Source: Sphagnum magellanicum (taxonomy: Eukaryota > Streptophyta > Sphagnopsida > Sphagnales > Sphagnaceae). Taken from it: 64,000 nucleotides of DNA. Each line of letters starts with the position of its first letter. Positions within the stretch are counted from its first letter, which is position 1. The translations under genes and the position numbers were made by a program. The notes under the pieces were generated by a model, which was not told where the DNA came from, made no database searches, and was given only the letters and a program-made list of their open reading frames with translations. The stretch is from assembly GCA_021904315.1 (NCBI GenBank), contig CM038917.1, positions 9,408,041-9,472,040 of the forward strand, read 5' to 3'. Shown piece by piece: positions 1 to 12,342 of the stretch.

Positions 1-3000
1 TTTAGTTGCATGCCTTGCCTTTCATTGGTGTTCTTTTTAATATGGTATTTGAACATTTACAATGTACATTATTATTTTCATCAATGTTTTTTCACAAGTG
101 GTTTCCCTTGGTTATTCCAACTTTGTTTGTAAATCACAAGTGGGCATAACCATTAATGCATTGCACATGTCCTTGGAATAACTCATCTCCTAGTCATGAC
201 CAAGCCTTTTAGTGGGGTTCCTTCAATCACCATTAGAAAAACACTATATTACCTCATTAATTACACCTTATGTTTTATTTTTATGATTCATTTTCAACAC
301 ATTTTTTTCCCACCAATCTAGTGTCATTACGAAAAGAGGATATGAAGTAGCAATTCTAGTATTCAATGCACCTTCCATTACAATCTTGATTAGGTGATCC
401 TAAAAATTGCCTTGGCCTATGCATTCAACTTCATGTCACACATTATGATGTTTCAAGAACTATTGATGTTCAATACCTACAATGACCATTGAAAACGTCA
501 ATAAATAGTTGGATCCTTTGATGAAATGTTCTTACAAGAAACCAAGATCATGTGAATATGAAACTAAAATGTTTTAGATGAAAAATAAACTTGTCCAAGG
601 GCACCATGAAACAAATGTTGTTCCTATATTCCTCCTTCATGAACAAACATGTTTACAACTAGTTTTATATTACATCATTGAAGATAATTGTTAGAAGATC
701 TAACATTTTATGTTTTTTTAATAATTTGTCCTTGCCTATCATTGTTGATAGATGTAGAATAAACTTCAAAATGGTTCCTTCATATGTGAATGATCAATTA
801 TATTGGATATAAGTCAAATAATATTTATTTTTAATGGAAATATATTCCAGTGACGAGTAATTGAAATTGGTATAAAGGGGATTTTTTGGAATCCTTTGTA
901 AGATTGTCCATGGACCATTCCAAAGACAATTTTAAAAATAACTACCTCATTTTCAAGCCTAATTACTTCAATTTTAAAAATAATAATTTCTCACTTTTTT
1001 CATTAACTTTTTTAATAACCATCTCCCACCTTTTCTAATAACGACCTCCATTTTATAACTATTTCACTCTTTTACCCTATCCACCAACATGGATATGAAA
1101 AAATAAATTAGCATGTGTCTTTTCATGTCCATCAAATGTATATTAATTTGAATTAAATTTGACATTGACATTAATAATGACGAATTATTGAAAACCATTT
1201 GAAAACATAAGAAAAAATAAAATAGTTAATCGTCACTAATAGTGCGTAGTGGCGTGGAGCTCAAATTGTTATCTATTCTTGATGGAAATGATGTGTTGCA
1301 TGCATGCTATTGACCATTTGTTATGCATACTATTCATATTTCCTTACATGCATGAAGTTCAATTTGATTTGGGTAATTATTCATTCCAACCATTACTTAT
1401 GTACGTGTTTGAACATGGTCTTTGTAGTTGTGAAATTCTTGTTGCCACCCTCAAAGGATTGTTCATAATTTTTTACCAATCAAGATGCACCATAATTGAA
1501 TGTTGATCGTGTATTTGCAATGGCATGTCACTACATGTTATACACATAAAAATGATGCAAGAAATTCATGACTAAGCGTGATGAACATGTATTAACAATT
1601 AAAATTAATAATTAACATGTAGTTTTGGCAAGAAATTATTGGTTGCTACTACCTATGGGAACATGAATATTAAAACTTGCTTGCAACTTAGTTACAAAAG
1701 CTAGTGTTTTGTTTCATCTATAATTTATTATTGTTGTTTGTTAGTGTGGAGATTACAACAACTCTTAATGTTCATGATGAAAAAAAATTCACTTTTAATA
1801 ATGTTATTATTGTTACTACATTGCTTCTTATTGTTCTTGCCTATAATTGCATCCTTGTTTTTGTTTTTTCATGTGATTGATTTGCAAGCAACCCCTAATT
1901 AGGTTGCCAGCTAGTTGATCAACTCTTCTTTGATCCCTCTAGGTTTAATTTCTTTGTTATTTAATTTTAACAAGTTAGTTAGGATGATTGTAAGTGAACA
2001 CAAGTTGTAACTAATAATCTCATACTACTATTTTATTGCAACCCAAGAGTCAAAAGATCATGTGCCTACATTGATTTGATTTAATTTTCTTTTTTTACTA
2101 ATTGGTTTCCCATGAACTATTTACCTTACTATTAAATATGAATTACTATTCAACTAATAATTATGAATTTTTTATTTACTCATAAGTAACATGAATTTAC
2201 TATTTACATTCAATATAAAAAATTTATATTCAAATATTTTTATAATATTTTAAAATATTATAACACACCACTCTTCATGTACAAAATTAAAAATTTGTTA
2301 ATATGAAGCAATTTTTTGTCATGTCCTCCAACATCTAAATATGTGAACAAAATTGAAACATTGCAAAATATCATGTAACAAACAATTCAAATAAAACATG
2401 CATGGTTTAATTGACAATGTGTTTGTCACTATGTTATGAATTCAAATTCAATCCTTGGAAAGAAAAACAATGGTGATGAAAAAACAAAAAGACAACTCCA
2501 TCCTTAAAAAATAAAATTGATTACCACAAACAAAAAAATGATGAAACTAGCCACATGGATAGGAAAATACAACAAAAGACACATTTTTCAAAAAAATTGA
2601 AAAGAGGGTGAGGAACTTCATAGTTATCAACCACTAATTTATGTTTTTTGGCACCTTTCTCTTCTAGGGTTAAACACAATCGATAATCACATTTACTTCT
2701 TAGCTAATATATCTTGAACAATATTAGTAAATGTGGTAGCTTCTTCTTGTGGATCAAGCAAGTAACACAAATGTGATCAATCTAGGAAACATAATATCAT
2801 GATCATAATCTCTACTCATGATTTGGAGGTGTTAGACTTTTAAAGCTTATTGATTTACACTAGTAGGTTATGGAAGTTGGATGCTCCTCATGGGGCTACA
2901 TATGATTAGGTTGTTGAAGTTAATGATCAGGGAGAAATAAAAGCAAGCTCCAACTAACAATTCATTGCTAGGAGGTATTATTGTCAACTTTGTTTATATA

Positions 3001-4300
3001 AGACCAATTACACACCTACACATCTTTGGAGTTTTTTGTCCTTTTATTGATTAGGTCTAAATCTTGCAAGATTTCAAACTTGTAGGTTTACACTTCTAAA
3101 TACATTAAATTTGATTTGATGTAATTGTTTTATGATGCAAAATTCAACAATTGAAGGCAAATTAATAACTATGTTACAAAAAAATTACAATTTGTTGGAT
3201 TTTTTTTTGAGTGATTTCCTTAGTTTGTTGGCATTTTATGTTTTGGGTTGTTTTTAGCATTTCTTTCCATAATAACTATTGGACCTTGCTAATTGAACAT
3301 AATAGGAGGTGGGCCAATTACATCATTGCAATAATTGAATCATGGTTATGTTTGAAATAAGGCTTAGTGGCATTTCAAATCCTCTCATAGGATTGAACAT
3401 AAATGTTGCATTGAAAAAGGTACACACATGACACAACCTTTTTTTTGCAACTTGTCTTGATGTGAGATTTTCATATATTGAATATTAATATCCAACAAAT
3501 TATTTCATTAGGTAATAATAATAGTTATAATTTCATCCATTAGTAAGTGGTGTAGTAAATGGTATGGGTGTTTCCAAGACAATAAGGGCCCTAGGAACAT
3601 TAATCTTGATTGCCAAATTTTTTTTTCATGATGAATATTTTATTCAACCTACATATGTTTTGTCAAAGGTCTCATAGTCCATGTTGTAATTTCACCATGA
3701 AATAAACTGCTAATGTGTATTGGTTGATTAATTTAAATTTTAAAATGAATTTACCTAATTTTGACTTCAAATTTTATATTTAAGTTTTGATAATAAAGGT
3801 TGTCAAATGTTAAAAACATACTTGAAAACCATAGTAGTGATAAATGTTTTGAGTCCATGCACATAAATGAAGAAATACAAAGCTTTTCATTATTATTTAA
3901 TATTTAAGTCGGAATGTCATCACCACCTCCAAATAAATTTTATTTTCATAATTGGAAGTTTGTCAAAAAGAATATAACAAATTCAATTTCAACTCATGAA
4001 CAACTTCATAATTACAAAGTAATATTCCTTTCATAACTTTAGAAATTACCCTTTTCCACTTTTATTTTCTTAAGGTGAAGGTGCATATGATGGAAGTTAA
4101 ATACCACACGAGTATGTTATATATTTAAAAAATTTATATGAAATTTATTTATTATTTTTGTATGATTTATGTCAATCAATTCAGATTTTACATCATACTT
4201 TAAACACATGTCTTGAAAAATATGTTGAAAAAAAATTTACAAAATCCAACAATGACAAAAATACACATAATTAGTCATTTAATGAAGTTTTATTTCATTA
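1..4300. other. Gene-free AT-rich DNA
   Basis: No coding region, RNA gene or complete mobile element can be supported here. Open frames are short (85 codons at most) and have the composition of random AT-rich sequence. No convincing direct or inverted repeat was found by eye. Confidence 0.6.
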
Positions 4301-4318
4301 ATAAAAAACATGCTTCCA

Positions 4319-4358
4319 TGACTAAACATATACAACTAAAAATGGCATAAACAACATG
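4319..4358 (+). repeat. Fragment related to the CACTA-type MITE at 61.6 kb
   Basis: A 23-base run ending in ATGGCATAAACAAC, preceded by ATGACTA, also occurs inside the complete MITE at 61595-61755 (around 61633-61673), in the same orientation. The flanking inverted ends are not recognisable here. It is therefore best read as an internal fragment of an old copy. A chance match of this length in AT-rich DNA is unlikely but not excluded. Confidence 0.4.
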
Positions 4359-4614
4359 GCTTTCTAAACTCCACAGTCCAAAAAGGCCAATCATAAAAAC
4401 CATTTTTTCTACTAGTGTATGTTTGCCATTTAAATTATAGGGTTCACCTAAATGATATAAATCACATTTGCAAGATTTATTGACAATAGAAGCAAAATTC
4501 AATATTTTCATTTTTTCTTCACTTTCATATTTGATATGATGTCATTGTTAAGATGGGCATAAATTGACCAATTATAAGAATTAATAAAAAAATTCACATG
4601 AACATGACATGGAA

Positions 4615-5810
4615 ATCTAGATAGCTATTAAGTAGGCCTAAAATAGATCCTATAGGTATCCTTTAGGTAAATTTTAGGTAACCTTAGGGTTGCCCCTAGG
4701 TAATTTAATCTTCAATAATCCATAATTATCTTCTAAGTGGCCTAAGTAGCCTTAGGTAGCCCATATGGTAGTTCTATTGATAGGTAGGTAGCCTTTATGT
4801 AAGATCTACATAGCCCTATTACCCTTAAGTAGCCCTTATATACATCACAAATTTACAAGTTTTATGTTTTTGTTCCAAATTTGTGTGAAATTTGTTATTT
4901 CATAGGTTCATATTATATGAATGACATGCATTATTTAAACACAAAACTTGTGTGTATGATTTTCATATGTAGACAACACAAATAGACATACAACATTTGT
5001 GTATAAACAATATGAATAAACATATGACATTTGTGTCAAAACAATGTGCATAATATCAATGTTTAAATAATACAAATAGATGAATGATATCATGTCTATC
5101 TTATACAAACCGATGAAAAACAGATTTTGCATAACTATTATTATCAAAGTGTGACCCATGTAATTTTTGATGTAGGCCTTATGTAATCCCTAGTAGGTAG
5201 CTCTATTATATCACAAATTTAACATGTAATGAATTAATAATGAAAATCATGTGAAGTTCATTCATTCATGGGTTCGTACATTTTAGTACACACAAATATC
5301 ATACATTGAAAACATGTTTAACACAAATAAATGTGTTGATGGATGAAATACAAACCTTTGAATGAACAAATGTCACATGAATTTTGCATCTTCTTATAAA
5401 TTCATGTGTCAAATGTGTTTTCAATGCACGATATTAGTGCATAAAATATACAAATTATGAATGAATGAATTTTTCACAATTTTGATTGGTAAATCATGAG
5501 ATATTAAACTTGTGATATAGACCTCATGTAACCCCTAATGGTAGCTTTTAAATGATTTTTAGCTAGCCCATAATTATCCCTTGGGTAGCTTAAATAACTT
5601 GCAAACAATTCCAATCATGATATAATCTTTAGGTAGCTTCTATGTAGGCATAGGTAGTCCCTACATAACCATACTAGCCCTAAGTAGGCCCCATTTAGCC
5701 CTACTAGTCCTAGATAGGCCCTAGTTAGCTATTTGTTAACCCTATTAGGTATTCCCTATGTAGCTTTTATGTAGGCCCTATGTAGCACCCAATTAACTTA
5801 GCCTCGATGG
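4615..5810. repeat. Degenerate TAGG-rich repeat tract
   Basis: Irregular arrays of variants of GTAGCCCTTATGTAGG, TAGGTAGCC and CCCTAGGTA run through 4615-4840 and 5520-5810, separated by DNA rich in ATG/CAT words. No fixed period is visible, so this looks like an eroded minisatellite. Related TAGGTAGCTA-type words recur around 26.15-26.6 kb. Confidence 0.55.
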
Positions 5811-7004
5811 CCTAGTCTACCTAGCTATATTTAATAAGATTTTAAATTGGAATCTAGTGGCCCAAAATGCATGATTTGATGATGTATTGGTGTCAAATAC
5901 AATTATAATCATGGCATTTATAATTGCAACCACGACATTTGTGACTAAGGGCCATAATATGACTAGTTGTAAAAGTGGCGAGTATAATTCAACTATTATC
6001 ACGTGTAGTCATAATGGTCACTTACGATTACAAACCTAGTCATGGATGTAATCATATATGCAATGTTTTGGCATAATGTGAATTTTTTTGGATCAATATG
6101 TAACATAAAATCTATTTAAAATAAATAAAAACACAATTATTCATGAAGATATTTTAAATTACACCAAATATTTAGATCCATAATATAACCAAGTTTCAAA
6201 TTCATCGAGATATATCATGTTCAATTTTGAAAATAACACTTTCTTCATCAACATTCTTCATCATACTTTGAATGATATCTATGATACGTCAACATTTCAA
6301 AGAAAGAACAAAAACACACCTTTGATTTATTAAATTCTACAAATAAAGGACTTCCCATATTTCAAGATTCCCCTAAAGTGGGAAGACATTTGAAAAAAAA
6401 GGACATGGCTTATCAACTCTTGTGAATATTTGGTTGCTCCATTTTCATTCACATTATAGATATAAAGTTTCACACCAAACTGCCTTCACATATCTTTCAC
6501 CTTCAGTGAATTTCATTTTGATTTCATTAATTTTAGATAATAATTTTCCTACTTGTGGTCATGCCTTACTAAAAAAAATTTAAGCACCTTATCATTTCCT
6601 TATCATTTGGTTTTTTATGACAATTGGGATTGTTGCTCTTTAGTTGACACGCTTGGCCCATCCCCTTGAAGATCATTGTCAGAACATCTCCCATGCTCAA
6701 GGTTAGCCTTTTGTTTTTGAAATCTCAATTTGGTGATTATTGTAAATTCATGGTTTGCAAATCTTGTTTTCATTGCAAAATTCCATCTCAAAAATTGTCA
6801 ACAATCAATCAACTATTGGTCTCATGACCACCATCCTAAAATGTATGGTGCTAATCAATATGTTGTTAATTAGTAATTGGGCTTTACAACGCTAATCAAT
6901 AATTGGGTTAGAGTGTTAATTAGGAAATGGGTACCGTGCTCATGGGTATGTTGCTATTGAATGTCCAACCCCTCCACGGTCCACCTCCTTGCAACAACTT
7001 GGTG
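5811..7004. other. Gene-free interval
   Basis: No gene or element is recognised. A weak short repeat of GCTAATCAAT and related words occurs at about 6850-6920, just before the tandem array that follows. Confidence 0.5.
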
Positions 7005-7173
7005 ATGTAGATAGAAATGTACATAGCAACTTGGCTTAATACATAACAATTTGCTTGGTTATGCAGATAGAAATCTACATATCAATTTGGTTTAGTATGT
7101 AACAATTTGCTTGGTTATGTACATGAAAATGTATGTATCAAATTGGTTTAGTATGTAACAATTTGCATGGTCA
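7005..7173. repeat. 56-bp tandem repeat, three units
   Basis: Three consecutive diverged units begin at 7005, 7061 and 7117. Each carries a GATAGAAAT-type word, then a TTTGG..TAGTATGTAACAATTTGC-type word, then TGGTT. A truncated fourth start is visible at 7174. It lies in gene-free DNA and has no coding potential. Confidence 0.75.
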
Positions 7174-7790
7174 TGTGTATAAAAGGGGCTTATTACATGT
7201 TATTGCAAGTTGCAACTCCTCATGCCAATGTGGTAGTTGTGGTCAAATTCTTGGTTGTGGAATAGATCTAGGGTATAGGACTTCAGATTGTAGTAGTACA
7301 TACTAAGCTGACACCCAATGCAAGATTTTTTACTAACCTACACAAGCACTTAGGGATTGGGGGATGCAACTTCAAGAAAAATTTGGTAAGGATATGCACT
7401 AACAAATTGCAATGGTTTCCAATTTGATCCATTATGCAAGAACATGACCACCTTCATTTGAAAAGAGTAATGATATTTTAGGGTTTCATGTGATTGCGCC
7501 CATCAAGTTCTCCACTCCTAAGGCCTGGCCATGGACACATGAAGCTTGGGATTCCCTTGTGATATTTCTACTATTTGGTATAGGTGCCACCCTCATAGGA
7601 AGGGGTATTAGCCCAGGTCAAAAATGGTGACAAATAGTTTTAGAAATACAAATTCCATGCACCCAATGAGAAGGCCTCAACATGTCCTCAAGAGGGCCCA
7701 GTTTTTTCCTTTTGGGTTTGGAAAGTGGGGGTGGGGATTTTTTAGGGTTTTTGTTCTGTTCCCAGTGTGTTCCCATCAAGTTTGCAAAGG

Positions 7791-7823
7791 GTTCCCCAAG
7801 ATGTTCCCAATAGCACCACATTT
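7791..7823 (+). repeat. Dispersed repeat, forward member
   Basis: The segment containing GTTCCCCAAGATGTTCCCA is matched at about 32 of 34 positions by the reverse complement of 43521-43552. Related TTCCCATCAAGTT words lie next to both members (near 7771 and 43628), so the shared element is longer than this core. The type of element is not clear. Confidence 0.5.
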
Positions 7824-8500
7824 CCTATAGTTCTCCTCATGTTGTCAAAAAGTTCTTGATGGTTCTTTATTGTGTTCCCCCAAGTTGTTCAGAATAGCAC
7901 CACACTTTTTTCCATTACCTTTGCCCCAAAGTTCTATTGTTGTAACTTGTAACTTACATAAGTAAAAACTGAAGGGAACATTACAATATACTGAAACTAC
8001 CATGGCAAGTTCGACATTGCATTGTTGAATATTTATTTTATTTTGAAGATTCTATGTCAAAAACTAGAAAATTTCCAAAATCTTGAAAAAAAATTCATTC
8101 CTTTGCTTACGAAAAAAATTTCTTTGAAAAAGAAAATTTAAACATTAAATTTTTTCGTAACATTTCAACATAATAACATAATTAGTGTGAAAGACTATAT
8201 GATGACGGGAGACATCGCATCATGCCCTTTAGCTTCATCACATTGGTACGATGAATTCAAAATTTTTGTACACAAGCATTTGACGAGCATATTCATTGGC
8301 GCTTTGCTTTGCAAATTGCAAATGGGTGTGTTTGTTTTCAATGCCTTCTTCACTTATAGAAATTAGAAAATCAAAATTGGAGAAGGGAGAAAAAAAACCT
8401 TAAAAAAATCCAAACAACTGAACTCCAAACACTACCTACCAAGGGGTAATTAAAAGGAAGAAAAAAGAAGGGGAAAAAAAAAAAAACTTTGGAGGTGTAG

Positions 8501-8526
8501 TATGTATGTATGTATGTATGTATGTA
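8501..8526. repeat. (TATG)n microsatellite
   Basis: Uninterrupted tetranucleotide TATG run. It lies in gene-free DNA. Confidence 0.9.
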
Positions 8527-8822
8527 GGTTTGATTGATAAGTTACACATCTTCCATTTTGTTGCATTTGCAAATCTAGGAATATTGTAGATTATGTTTTG
8601 TAGATCCATGAGTTCAGTATGGATTTGAAATTTGAATGGAGATTTTTGTTTCTGACCAAGTCCAGATTTCTTACCAACTAGGTCACCTAATAAAGAGCAT
8701 GTCCTTGCAAAGGTTTTAAGAAAAAAAAAGGTGGCCAAGAACTCAACAACCTCGGTCTCTCTGTGATAAAACAAAAAGAAAAAAGTTGAGCTTTTTATTG
8801 AGTTGTGAAAAGGTAGGGAACT

Positions 8823-8851
8823 TTTATTATTATTATTATTATTATTATTAT
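8823..8851. repeat. (TTA)n microsatellite
   Basis: Uninterrupted TTA/ATT trinucleotide run of about nine units. Confidence 0.9.
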
Positions 8852-9185
8852 ATTTTTTGTGGATTTTTTCCCCCCTTGGTTAGGTAGCCAATACCCTTTT
8901 ATTCTCAACAATAAATTAGGTCGCCCAAAAGGAAAAATAAATGATCACCAATTTTTAGGTTCCGTTCTTTTGGCATTTGGGTTCCTCCCCTTTCAAAATG
9001 GTGAAAAAATATGTTTTTTCTGTTTTGTTTTCTAGTCATCAAAATTTTTCCAGAGATTAAATTTTTTTTGGGCAGATTTCTCTATTGAGTTCTAGGATGT
9101 AGTAAAAAAAAATGTGAAGCATGATATTTAAAAAAAATAAATTTCATATCCTTTTTATAGGGAAAATCACCTAATTTTTTTTTAA

Positions 9186-9480
9186 TGGATGATTGCCAAT
9201 TTAGCTACCTCATAAAAATGAAAAAAAAATCTGCTGAATAATTAATTATTCTGGGAAAATAAGGTTCAACACATAGAATATTCCAAAAGATGCTTCATTT
9301 TTCATCAACAAATTTTTTTTTGGGGGGAGAAATTTCTATAATTAGAATTTCAACACCTTTAAAATAATATAATTTTATCCAAACCTGCTATACATGTATA
9401 GGCAATAGGTTCCAACATGTAGCCAAATTTAGCTAATTCCTCTTGTGGATGATGGCCAACATTGTTACATCATAAATTTT
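9186..9480 (+). repeat. Dispersed AGCCAAATTTGGCT-type repeat, two partial members
   Basis: 9186-9230 and 9421-9475 both carry the GGATGATTGCCAA/GGATGATGGCCAA motif. The second is preceded by AGCCAAATTTAGCTAA and CTTGTGG. The same ordered motifs recur at 41947-42004, 42637-42694 and 53966-54040. The AGCCAAATTTGGCT core is an imperfect palindrome. These are fragments of a dispersed repeat whose full length I cannot define. Confidence 0.5.
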
Positions 9481-10250
9481 CCCCGCCCCCCCCTTCCCCC
9501 AAACCCTGGTTTTAAATGTTCTCAAAATGGTACTAGTTGGTGTGGAGGCATTATTTTCATGGATAGATATAAGGTGACTTCCTCTAGTAGTTAAAATAAA
9601 TTCCCCAATGGTTTTAGGTGTCACATATCATAGTACTTAGGCAGCTTGGATACTAATTATATATTATTTTCAGAAATGTTGAAATTTTCAAAATGGGTTT
9701 TTCTTCTCCCAAACAACACAGAATTATGACAGAAAATACTGAATCTTCAGAAATATTTTATTCCTTGAAACAAAAATAATAATAAAAAAGAAGAATAAAA
9801 ATAAATAAATAAAGAAATAAATAATTCAAAAGACAAGTGTTGAAGTTGCCAAGGTACTTGGGTAGTTGTTGAACTACTCATAACCTTTTGACTTGAAAAG
9901 AGCCGTGTTCTTACCCCACCTTCCCTTTCCTCCCTAGAACACCACCTTCCCTTTCCTCCCTTTAACCTTTGCTTTGGATACCAGGCTTTGTTCACCAGCT
10001 CTGAGCCAGCTGCACTCACAAAAGCACCAAAAAAAAAGAAGAAAAAAGGTCAAGATGTGCTGCACAAAAGAGGGGATTGTATGTAACATGGAAAAGGGAT
10101 AAAGAAAAAGGGACATGTAAGTAACTTATCAATGGTTGAGTCTACCAACAACATACATACATACATACATCAAGATGGTGTCAGGATGTCAGTACTAAGT
10201 AAGGCAGGCGTTGGGTGGTGGTGAGTCCAAATGAAAGAGAAGCCCATGTG

Positions 10251-10394
10251 GTAGGTAGGTAATAGGGTTCTAGGGCAGCTGACATAGGTACCTACTATGT
10301 AGGTAGGTAATAGGGTTTTAGGGCAGCTGACATAGATACCTACTATGTAGGTAGGTATTAGGGTTATAGGGCACCTGACATAGGTACCTACTAT
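10251..10394. repeat. 48-bp minisatellite, exactly three units
   Basis: Three head-to-tail units of exactly 48 bp (10251-10298, 10299-10346, 10347-10394) differ at only a few positions. Each runs from GTAGGTAGGTA through TAGGG and CTGACATA to CCTACTAT. Because 48 is a multiple of three, the minus strand shows a spurious 16-residue protein repeat. I do not consider that coding. Confidence 0.92.
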
Positions 10395-10927
10395 GTATGG
10401 CCTTGGCAACAGATTTGTTGTTGTTAATTAGTATTTAAATTGTTAGGTCATGACTAATGACTAGTGTTGTTGGGTTCTTATTTTTCAAGAGAACCTATGG
10501 CCATAGTTCCCACTTTATTTTTTATTTATTCATTTATTTTTTGGGAAAGAACCTTATGTTTTTTTTGGATATTTTAAAATTTAAATAAAAATAATTTTGG
10601 ACCCAATTTTCCACATTTCAAGACTCTTGATCCTCAGTTCTTCACATAATTGAATTAAAAAATAAATGTAAGTGTAGTTCTTATGGCTACCTGCCTTGAA
10701 GGTGATTAGTTATACAATATTGGCACATGTATGTAAACAACAAACATGATCATGAATTTATTATGTAACTAATTAAAGATTTACAGTATCTACGGATGAA
10801 CTTATGTTGTAGGTGGCAACCATGGTAATTATTATTTTGAGGATGAAATTCATTCATGAACATCCACATTGCATCCATAACCAATAAAATCATTCCACCT
10901 TAATCTTTGAACAAGCTCCTTGTGTAT

Positions 10928-10954
10928 ACACACACACACACACACACACACACA
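10928..10954. repeat. (CA)n microsatellite
   Basis: Uninterrupted CA dinucleotide run of about 13 units. Confidence 0.9.
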
Positions 10955-11962
10955 AATTTAATCCTCCTTCCTCCCTTCCCCATCAATTTATTTTTGGTCT
11001 ATTCAAGACTTGTTTTAAAGTGCGGTCATCATATATTGCAATACATTTATTGCTTTGTTTCTCTTATTTCATGTTTTCAAGTTTTCACATGTTATGGGAA
11101 AATGAATAAATGTTTGTTTACCTATTTCCTTGCAATTTTTGTGACCTTGGTTTCTATCATATTTCTAATGTGTGGTTGAACTTACGACATTTAAGGTTAT
11201 AACTTTTTGTTATAATTCATGATCACCTTTATGCATGTTGTTGTAGATTTCTTGCTTGTGATACTTTTCATGCTTGTGACAAGTGTAATGTGGCCTTCGC
11301 CTCATTATGCTAGGCTCTATGGGACAATTCAAATAAGAACATAACATGGCAATTGTGGTGAAGTGAGGTTACATGCATGGGACCCATGGTAATTTGTTTT
11401 CCAAAAACTTGGTGATTCATTAATGAGACAAGAAAATGAAGGTGCAGTAGAATGGTAATTTTCAAGTAGGAGAAAAAAAAAACACATAAAGAATATCATT
11501 TTCTAAAAACCAGAAAAAGGTCAAATCACAAACTAGGGGAAGGGAACCCATCAAAAGGAAATCCCTTGGACTAAAAATTCCACAAAACCCTTGAAGAAGT
11601 AATTTGTGATTTGGGTTTTGTTCTCAAATTTTTTTTTTCCTTTTCTTGACAAAAAAGTGAGATCTTCTTTTAGTGTAAATTTAATTTGTTTTCCTATTTT
11701 TTGGGAAGAAAGTAGCTAAATCTGTAATATAAAAAAATTGAAGAAAAAGGTGTTTTTGATGTTTTCCCTTGTAATGGATTTTTCATTTCCTCAAAATTCT
11801 AGAATTACATGGACTATGGTGATGAATGAATAAACACAATCTTTATAGATTTTGTGTGAGATTTTTATGTTTTCCCTTTTATTATTATTCATTACTTGAT
11901 GTTTTGATCTGTACAGTAACAAGAAAATGCAAAAATATGATTAATTGCTATATCAAATCTTA

Positions 11963-12339
11963 GATGATCCCCAGCTGGGCTTAGTATGTGACCCTGCACA
12001 TTAAAATTGGATGAAGAAAAGTCAAAAGAACCCAGTTTGGCTGAGCAATATTGTTTTGGCCCATAATACTTTGATAGTTTGCTGAGGCTAGTAAAAAGTA
12101 CAGCAAAGCTGTGCACCTGTCAGAGAAGAGTGCAATAAATATGATCTGACTGTTGGTCCCTGTTTCTGATTGGCCAATCGTAATGATTAGTCCAGGTGGT
12201 TTGCTCTTAGTAGTCTCCCACCTATTTGCAGTGTCAGTTTCAGTTTGGTGGGCGGGGTTTCAAAAAGTTAAATAACCAAACTTGGAGGTGAGAAATACTT
12301 TTGCAGGTCCCACATAGTAAAGCATCTCTGGGAATGCTC
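11963..12339. mobile_element. MITE, copy A (PIF/Harbinger-like, TTA target duplication)
   Basis: A 377-bp non-coding element flanked by TTA on both sides (11960-11962 and 12340-12342). The left end continues as GATGATCCCCAGC...TTAGTATGTGACCCTGCA. The right end reads TGCAGGTCCCACATAGTAAAG...GAATGCTC, its imperfect reverse complement. The interior matches copy B at 45070-45431 in the same orientation, including CCCTGTTTCTGATTGG, AGTCTCCCA and CAGTTTCAGTT. A 3-bp TWA duplication, short inverted ends and no coding capacity are typical of PIF/Harbinger-derived MITEs. The superfamily is inferred from the duplication, not from a transposase. Confidence 0.8.
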
Positions 12340-12342
12340 TTA

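Noticed and set aside
10170-10409. Minus-strand 79-codon frame with a 16-residue repeat
   Set aside because: The repeat is a by-product of the 48-bp minisatellite (48 = 3 x 16).
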